A stretch of 64,000 nt of DNA. Source: Kordiimonas lipolytica (GTDB lineage Bacteria; Pseudomonadota; Alphaproteobacteria; Sphingomonadales; Kordiimonadaceae). Made by a program: the position numbers and the translations under genes. Of this stretch, positions 59,255 to 64,000 are shown one piece after another (position 1 is the first letter of the stretch; every line of letters begins with the position of its first letter). The notes under the pieces are model-generated. The model saw nothing but the letters and a program-made list of their open reading frames with translations. It searched no databases and was not told where the DNA came from. The stretch is taken from assembly GCF_001550065.1 (NCBI RefSeq), contig NZ_LRUB01000035.1, positions 310,001 through 374,000 of the forward strand, read 5' to 3'.

Positions 59255-60685
59255 TTAAAGGCCTCCTAACAGACAGTATTTGATTTCAAGATAGTCATCG
59301 ATGCCGTAGCGCGACCCTTCGCGCCCCAGCCCGCTTTCCTTGACGCCGCCAAAGGGCGCCACTTCGGTTGAGATGATGCCTTCATTGATGCCCACCATGC
59401 CGTACTCCAGCGCTTCCATTACCCGGAACACGCGCCCGAGGTCGCGGGCATAGAAATAAGCGGCAAGGCCGTAAGGCGTGTCGTTGGCCTGTGCAACCAC
59501 TTCAGCTTCGTCCGTGAAGCGATAAACAGGTGCCACCGGGCCGAAAATCTCGGCCTGGGTGATCGCCATGTCGTGGCGAACGTCCCGAAGCACGGTTGGG
59601 GCATAGAAGTTGTCGCCGGCATCGTGGCGCATGCCGCCGGTGACTGCTTTGGCTCCGGCTTCAACCGCGCCCTCAACAAGGCCGGTCACTTTCGTGACAG
59701 CAGCCGTATTGATCAGCGGCCCACAGGTAACGCCGTCATGGGCACCGTTACCCACCTTCAGCTTTTCCACAGCTGCGGCGAACTTCTCGACAAAGGCGTC
59801 ATAAACGCCGTCCTGCACATAGAAGCGGTTCGCGCACACGCAGGTTTGCCCTGCATTGCGGTATTTGCTGACCATGGCACCGGCGACAGCGGCGTCGATA
59901 TCGGCGTCATCAAATACGATGAAAGGTGCGTTGCCGCCCAGTTCCATCGAGGCTTTCTTGACCGTGCTGGCGCACTGCACCAGAAGCTGTTTGCCAACGG
60001 CGGTTGAGCCAGTGAAGGAAAACTTGCGGATGGTTGGGTGTGTGGTCAGGATTTCGCCAACCTTTTGCGGTTTTTCTGACGTCACGACCTGCAGCACATT
60101 CGCTGGAATGCCGGCTTCAAGTGCGAGCACTTCAAGCGCGATGGCAGACAGCGGCGTGCTTTCAGCAGGGCGCACAATCGCCGTGCAGCCTGCGGCCATT
60201 GCAGGCGCCACCTTGCGGGTGATCATCGCCACCGGGAAGTTCCAGGGCGTGATGGCGCTCACGACACCGATCGCCTGCTTGATCACCATGATCCGCTTGT
60301 TGGGCAGCGTTGCGGGCACCATGTCGCCGTATACGCGCTTTGCCTCTTCCGCAAACCACTGGATGAAGCTGGCCCCATAGGCCACTTCGCCGCGTGCTTC
60401 CGCCAGCGGCTTGCCGCATTCAGCAGTGATGATCTGTGCCAGGTCTTCCTGGTTCGTCATGATCAGGTCGTACCAGCGCATCAGCGCTGCGGCCCGTTCC
60501 TTGGCCAGGGCATCGCGCCATGCGGGCAGGGCGACTTCGGCGCGGTCAATCGCGGCCAGCACGTCTGCCTCATTCATGTCCGTCACGCTGGCGATCACAT
60601 CGCCCGTGGCTGGGTTTGTCACTTCAAAACTTGTGGCCCCGCTTTCACGCAGCAGGGATTTGTTTTCTATATTCAGCATAGTCAC
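59255..60685 (-). CDS. gabD: Succinate-semialdehyde dehydrogenase (NAD(P)+)
   Basis: Oxidises succinic semialdehyde to succinate, completing the GABA shunt. 476 residues of the aldehyde dehydrogenase fold: TPWNFPVAMITRKVAPAMAAGCTAIVRPAESTPLSA, FTGSTAVGKQLLVQCASTVKKASMELGGNAPFIVFDDADID (catalytic Glu in MELGG) and NAGQTCVCANRFYVQ (catalytic Cys). KESGLGREGSRYGIDDYLEIKY at the end is typical of GabD. The start is the GTG at 60685, six bases after GGGAG; an ATG two codons on is possible. One base separates its stop from the gabT start, so the pair is an operon. Confidence 0.94.
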   Translation of the reverse strand: MTMLNIENKSLLRESGATSFEVTNPATGDVIASVTDMNEADVLAAIDRAEVALPAWRDALAKERAAALMRWYDLIMTNQEDLAQIITAECGKPLAEARGEVAYGASFIQWFAEEAKRVYGDMVPATLPNKRIMVIKQAIGVVSAITPWNFPVAMITRKVAPAMAAGCTAIVRPAESTPLSAIALEVLALEAGIPANVLQVVTSEKPQKVGEILTTHPTIRKFSFTGSTAVGKQLLVQCASTVKKASMELGGNAPFIVFDDADIDAAVAGAMVSKYRNAGQTCVCANRFYVQDGVYDAFVEKFAAAVEKLKVGNGAHDGVTCGPLINTAAVTKVTGLVEGAVEAGAKAVTGGMRHDAGDNFYAPTVLRDVRHDMAITQAEIFGPVAPVYRFTDEAEVVAQANDTPYGLAAYFYARDLGRVFRVMEALEYGMVGINEGIISTEVAPFGGVKESGLGREGSRYGIDDYLEIKYCLLGGL

Positions 60686-60763
60686 CAGATACTCCCATGG
60701 AATTCTGGTGAGTGTCGCGCAAGTCGCGATTTTGGGAAATACCCCCTTGGGGGGATGGGTAGA

Positions 60764-61597
60764 CTAAGGACCCAGGTAAGCCTTGAGCGGGTCCTCGCCG
60801 GACGCGGTGTCTGTACCCTCAAGGGCCGCAAGGAACAACGAGAACAGCTCGGCATGGGTGCCGATATCCAGCTTGGCATAAATGCGCTTGCGGTGGACCT
60901 TCACGGTTTCCATGGAGATATTCAGGCGGTCGGCGACAGACCGTGCAGGGTGGCCGTGCATCAGCATCTGCATGATTTCAAATTCGCGCGGGGTGAGGAT
61001 GTCGCGGCCAAAAGCTCCAAGGGCAGACTGCAGTTCAGCATGCAGTCGCTTCCCCTTTTCGGTTTCCTTGTGGCCGCCACTGCAACGCGTGGCCAGTAGG
61101 CCGCATACAACGGGCGCGATCATGCGCATGTCTTCCAAGTCCTTTTGGGAAAAACGCGGGGCATCAATTGTGCGGGCGAGCGAAAGGGCAACTACATTGC
61201 CGTCTTTCAGGCGAGCCATGAAATTGACTTCGTCATTGAGGCCTGATTGCTGGTACCAGGCTTCGAAATACTCACTTTTGTGGAAGTCTGGCGGCGTGAT
61301 TTCTTCAAGCCCCAACAGGCCGTCTTCCTTGAGGCTGAGCGCGGCCTGATAGAAGGGGTCCAGGATATAGAAGGCGGCGATATAGTCGTCGAAATTATTT
61401 TTGCGCCAGTTGTGGCCGGTGTCGTTATGCAGGAACACGGGGCTGCTGTCCGCCCGGTAGATCATCAGGATGACGCTATTTGACCGGAACAGTCCCTTGA
61501 GGTGGGCGACAAGTCCAGACAGCGCCTTATCATCATCGCTTTCGCGCAGAATGTCGCCAAGGCACTCATGCCAAAATGTCAGGGCTTTCCGGTCCAT
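60764..61597 (-). CDS. LuxR-type transcriptional regulator
   Basis: The C-terminal 65 residues are a LuxR/NarL helix-turn-helix (LTPREFEIMQMLMHGHPARSVADRLNISMETVKVHRKRIYAKLDIGTHAELF). The N-terminal 190 residues have no named sensor domain that I recognise; a GAF-like or ligand-binding fold is possible (SVILMIYRADSSPVFLHND, then DPFYQAAL). Position beside gabD-gabT and a second aminotransferase suggests control of amine or amino acid breakdown. The ATG at 61597 is used; an ATG at 61630 lies inside a hairpin and would be occluded. Strong ribosome binding sites are absent for both. Confidence 0.8.
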   Translation of the reverse strand: MDRKALTFWHECLGDILRESDDDKALSGLVAHLKGLFRSNSVILMIYRADSSPVFLHNDTGHNWRKNNFDDYIAAFYILDPFYQAALSLKEDGLLGLEEITPPDFHKSEYFEAWYQQSGLNDEVNFMARLKDGNVVALSLARTIDAPRFSQKDLEDMRMIAPVVCGLLATRCSGGHKETEKGKRLHAELQSALGAFGRDILTPREFEIMQMLMHGHPARSVADRLNISMETVKVHRKRIYAKLDIGTHAELFSLFLAALEGTDTASGEDPLKAYLGP

Positions 61598-61626
61598 AAG
61601 TCGTGCACAGTTCCTCTGGTGATGTG

Positions 61627-61646
61627 GCATGGGGCGAACCCCATGC
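61627..61646 (-). repeat. Perfect hairpin after the aminotransferase gene
   Basis: GCATGGGG (61627-61634) and CCCCATGC (61639-61646) are perfect complements around a four-base loop, six bases after the aminotransferase stop on the minus strand. No T run follows, so it may be a processing or pausing hairpin, or a weak terminator. It covers one possible start codon of the LuxR-type gene. Confidence 0.6.
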
Positions 61647-61652
61647 GCTAAC

Positions 61653-62981
61653 CTAGAGCTGATTTATCGTTTGTGCGACTGACTTTTCAAGCTTTTCGAC
61701 CATTTCATCCACTTGGGCTTCAGAAATGATGTAGGGCGGGGCCAGAATCACATGGTCGCCCTTGATGCCGTCGATGGTGCCGCCGTTGGGGTAACACATC
61801 AGGCCGTGTGTCATGGCCGTCTTTTGTAGTTTGGCCCAAAGCTGCTTTTCAGGTGGGAAGGGTTCCTTTGTTTCCCGGTCCACGACGAATTCGAGCGCCT
61901 GCATCAGGCCACGACCACGAATATCACCTACATGGGCATGCTGCCCGAAGCTTTCTTCAAGCCGGGCACGCAGGTAGGCGCCTTGCTTGGCGACATTGGC
62001 GATCAAATCCCGGTCGGCAATCTCCTGCTGCACCGCGAGGCCTGCCGCGCAATTGAGCGGGTGGTTCATATAGGTATGGCCATTCGCGATATAGCCGCGC
62101 CCGTCCTTTACGGCATTGATGATCTTTTCCGAGATCAGCAGCGCGCTGATCGGCTGGTATCCACCGCCCAGGCCCTTTGCCATAACCAGAAGGTCAGGCA
62201 GCACGCTGTCCTGCTCGCAGGCATGGCGCGTGCCGGTTCGGCCCATGCCGCAGAAGACCTCGTCAAGAATCAGCAGGACGCCATACTGGTCGCAAATTTC
62301 CCGGATGCGCTTGAAGTAAACGTCATCTGCGGCCACGCAGCCGTTGGTGGCCCCCACGACGGGCTCTGCGATGAAGGCCGCGACGTTTTCCTGCCCAAGT
62401 TCGAGGATCTTTGTTTCAAGCTCGTTGGCGACACGCAGGCTGTATGCTGCGGCTGTTTCGCCTTCGCGCCGCTCGCGGTAGGCATAGTGGGGCGCAATCA
62501 GGTGTGTGGGCGCAAACATGGGCGTATAAAGCTGCCGCCGCCCTATGTGCCCGCCAACATTGAGCGTACCCAGGGTCATGCCGTGATAGCTTTGCCTGCG
62601 GGCGATCATGATGGTGCGCGAGGGCTCGCCCCGGTCCACATGATATTGCCGCGCGATCTTGAGAGCGCCTTCAACCTGCTCCGATCCGCCGCATCCGAAG
62701 GTGGCGTATTTCAGGTCACCGGGTGCGCCTTTCGCCAGTACTGCGGCCAGTTCTTCGGTCGGGTCATTGGTATAGAAAACCGAACTTGCGAAGCACAGCT
62801 TTTCGGCCTGTTCCTTGATGGCGCTGATGACGCGCTCATTGCTGTGCCCAAGGCAAGAGACGCCCGCGCCTGAAGACCCATCCAGATATTTGTTGCCGTC
62901 AGCGTCAAAAACATAAATGCCTTCACCGCGAACTGCCTTGCGGTAAGTCTCCTTGAGAGAACGATGTGCCACAAAACTCAT
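61653..62981 (-). CDS. Class III (omega) aminotransferase, substrate unknown
   Basis: 442 residues of the PLP fold type I, class III group. VFDADGNKYLDGSSGAGVSCLGHSN, GCGGSEQVEGALKIARQYH, ARRQSYHGMTLGTLNVGG, EPVVGATNGCVAADDVYFKRIREICDQYGVLLILDEVFCGMGRTGTRHACEQDSVLPDLLVMAKGLGGGYQPISALL; the MAKGLGGGY lysine is the PLP site. It is distinct from gabT in the GVSC and VGATNG regions. Diamine, beta-alanine and omega-amino acid enzymes all look like this, so the amine cannot be named. ATG start with AAAGG upstream. It neighbours an M20 peptidase, a pairing common in amine and amide catabolism. Confidence 0.86.
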   Translation of the reverse strand: MSFVAHRSLKETYRKAVRGEGIYVFDADGNKYLDGSSGAGVSCLGHSNERVISAIKEQAEKLCFASSVFYTNDPTEELAAVLAKGAPGDLKYATFGCGGSEQVEGALKIARQYHVDRGEPSRTIMIARRQSYHGMTLGTLNVGGHIGRRQLYTPMFAPTHLIAPHYAYRERREGETAAAYSLRVANELETKILELGQENVAAFIAEPVVGATNGCVAADDVYFKRIREICDQYGVLLILDEVFCGMGRTGTRHACEQDSVLPDLLVMAKGLGGGYQPISALLISEKIINAVKDGRGYIANGHTYMNHPLNCAAGLAVQQEIADRDLIANVAKQGAYLRARLEESFGQHAHVGDIRGRGLMQALEFVVDRETKEPFPPEKQLWAKLQKTAMTHGLMCYPNGGTIDGIKGDHVILAPPYIISEAQVDEMVEKLEKSVAQTINQL

Positions 62982-63047
62982 GCAGCTAACCTTTCAAAAA
63001 CACGCGTCCCGATTTTCTTTTGGGCGCATTTGCTGAAAACACAGTAT

Positions 63048-64000
63048 TCATGATTTTCCGATTTCACACCAGCGGCTGATAAAGAGCGCATAGGTCTTCA
63101 GCGTTTGGCGGATGGACTCGATGTCCACGCATTCATCCACACCGTGGATGCGTTGTGCCACGGGGCCATAACAGGTGCCTGCCGTCTTGTTATAGAAATG
63201 GAAGGCGCGAAGGTCGGTAGTGCAGGTGGCATAGAAGCGCTCGGGCTCGGCGTTTGTCAGCGCATGATGGCAGCTGGACAGAAGCTTGATGCCCGGGTCC
63301 TTGAGGTCAACCAAGTGCCCTTCCGAACGGAAGCCGTGGAAGCGCAGTTTGGGTTTCTTGCCCGCGAAGGCCGCAAGCTTGTTCGTCGCGCCTTCAATGC
63401 AGTCATTGACCATCTGCATGATTTCTGATGCCGCCATGCCCGGAGGGAAGCCAATGCGGGCTTCCATTTCGGCGTAGGAAGGCACACTTGATGCCCAGTT
63501 GCCACCGTTGAACTTGCCGATGTTCAGATTGAAGGGATGGTCAAACTCGTCATAGGGCGGCGTGCGGTATTTCTCATTAAGCTCGGCTTCAAGATATTGC
63601 AGGAAGGGGATCAGAAGCTGAAGTTTCTGGATCGCATTTTCGCCAGCTGACGTGTCCAGCACGTGCACAGGCGTGCCTTCAATTCCAACCTTGAACCACA
63701 ACACACCCACTTGTCCCGCGAATATCTGCGGGCCGAATGGTTCCGGGATCAGAACAAAGTCACCATCATAGCCGCGCTCAAGGCAGGCCAGCGCGCCGTT
63801 GCCGGTGCATTCTTCCTCAACCACTGCCTGGATGGTCAGAGGAGACTGGATATCAAAGCCTGCGTGGCTGATGGCATGCACGGCATAAATCATTGCCGCC
63901 ACACCCGACTGCATATCGCCGGAGCCGCGACCATAAAGCCAGCCGTCCTTCTCCCAGGGCTCATTCGGGGGTCGGGACCACATGCTGAACGGCGTTGCGT
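63048..64000 (-). CDS. M20-family metallopeptidase, partial (5' end off the right edge)
   Basis: A dinuclear zinc peptidase or amidohydrolase of the ArgE/DapE/ACY1 type. About 317 residues are visible, reading in from the right edge. GWLYGRGSGDMQSGVAAMIYAV holds the bridging aspartate; VVEEECTGNGALACLE holds the base and ligand glutamates; the dimerisation domain follows; RIHGVDECVDIESIRQTLKTY near the C-terminus has the last histidine. The first histidine motif and the start are outside the window. Substrates are N-acylated amino acids or dipeptides. Downstream on the minus strand lies the omega-aminotransferase, so the two probably act in one pathway. Confidence 0.88.
   Translation of the reverse strand, partial: ATPFSMWSRPPNEPWEKDGWLYGRGSGDMQSGVAAMIYAVHAISHAGFDIQSPLTIQAVVEEECTGNGALACLERGYDGDFVLIPEPFGPQIFAGQVGVLWFKVGIEGTPVHVLDTSAGENAIQKLQLLIPFLQYLEAELNEKYRTPPYDEFDHPFNLNIGKFNGGNWASSVPSYAEMEARIGFPPGMAASEIMQMVNDCIEGATNKLAAFAGKKPKLRFHGFRSEGHLVDLKDPGIKLLSSCHHALTNAEPERFYATCTTDLRAFHFYNKTAGTCYGPVAQRIHGVDECVDIESIRQTLKTYALFISRWCEIGKS

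Overview
The window reads as one contiguous piece of an alphaproteobacterial chromosome, probably from a marine, Kordiimonas-like organism. The pointers are the fbcFBC/petABC operon beside a divergent trmL-type methyltransferase gene, the MarR-ilvE pair, two PAS_5-family proteins, two TonB-dependent receptors (TBDRs), and a SapC / cupin-8 / flavin-dependent halogenase trio next to a TBDR. The genus is an inference. I saw no phage, transposase, CRISPR array, rRNA or tRNA gene.

Layout. 1-4.9 kb: partial trmL, the cytochrome bc1 operon, a SAM methyltransferase and an exported RidA-like protein. 4.9-9.2 kb: a minus-strand group (MazG-like protein, beta-carbonic anhydrase, two PAS_5 proteins), a MarR regulator divergent from ilvE, and an XRE regulator. 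9.4-14.9 kb: bamD, recN, ligA (with an unusual insertion) and a Sel1-repeat protein. 14.9-25.6 kb: a DUF389 membrane protein, a small Gly-rich orphan, prmA, uvrD, a ClC chloride channel, a large AsmA protein and a ribbon-helix-helix protein.

26-52 kb is the most interesting part: a carbohydrate locus. A LacI-type regulator is divergent from a GPH-family sugar transporter. They are followed by a TBDR, SapC, a cupin-8 protein, a tryptophan-halogenase-like protein, a secreted GH16 beta-1,3-glucanase and a lipoprotein GH3 beta-glucanase. A full glycogen cycle comes next: pgm, malQ, glgX, glgA and glgC on the minus strand, glgP and glgB on the plus strand. Six copies of a near-identical palindrome (TGACAGCGCTRTCA and single-base variants) lie only in promoter-type gaps: between the transporter and lacI, twice before the TBDR, twice before the GH3 gene, and between glgC and glgP. 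I infer one LacI regulon that joins uptake of a laminarin-like beta-glucan to storage and recycling of the released glucose as glycogen.

52-64 kb: a two-gene isoquinoline-1-oxidoreductase-type molybdoenzyme, a second TBDR, a 334-base foldable non-coding gap, and a minus-strand amine/GABA catabolic cluster (gabT, gabD, a LuxR-type regulator, a second class III aminotransferase and a partial M20 peptidase) running off the right edge.
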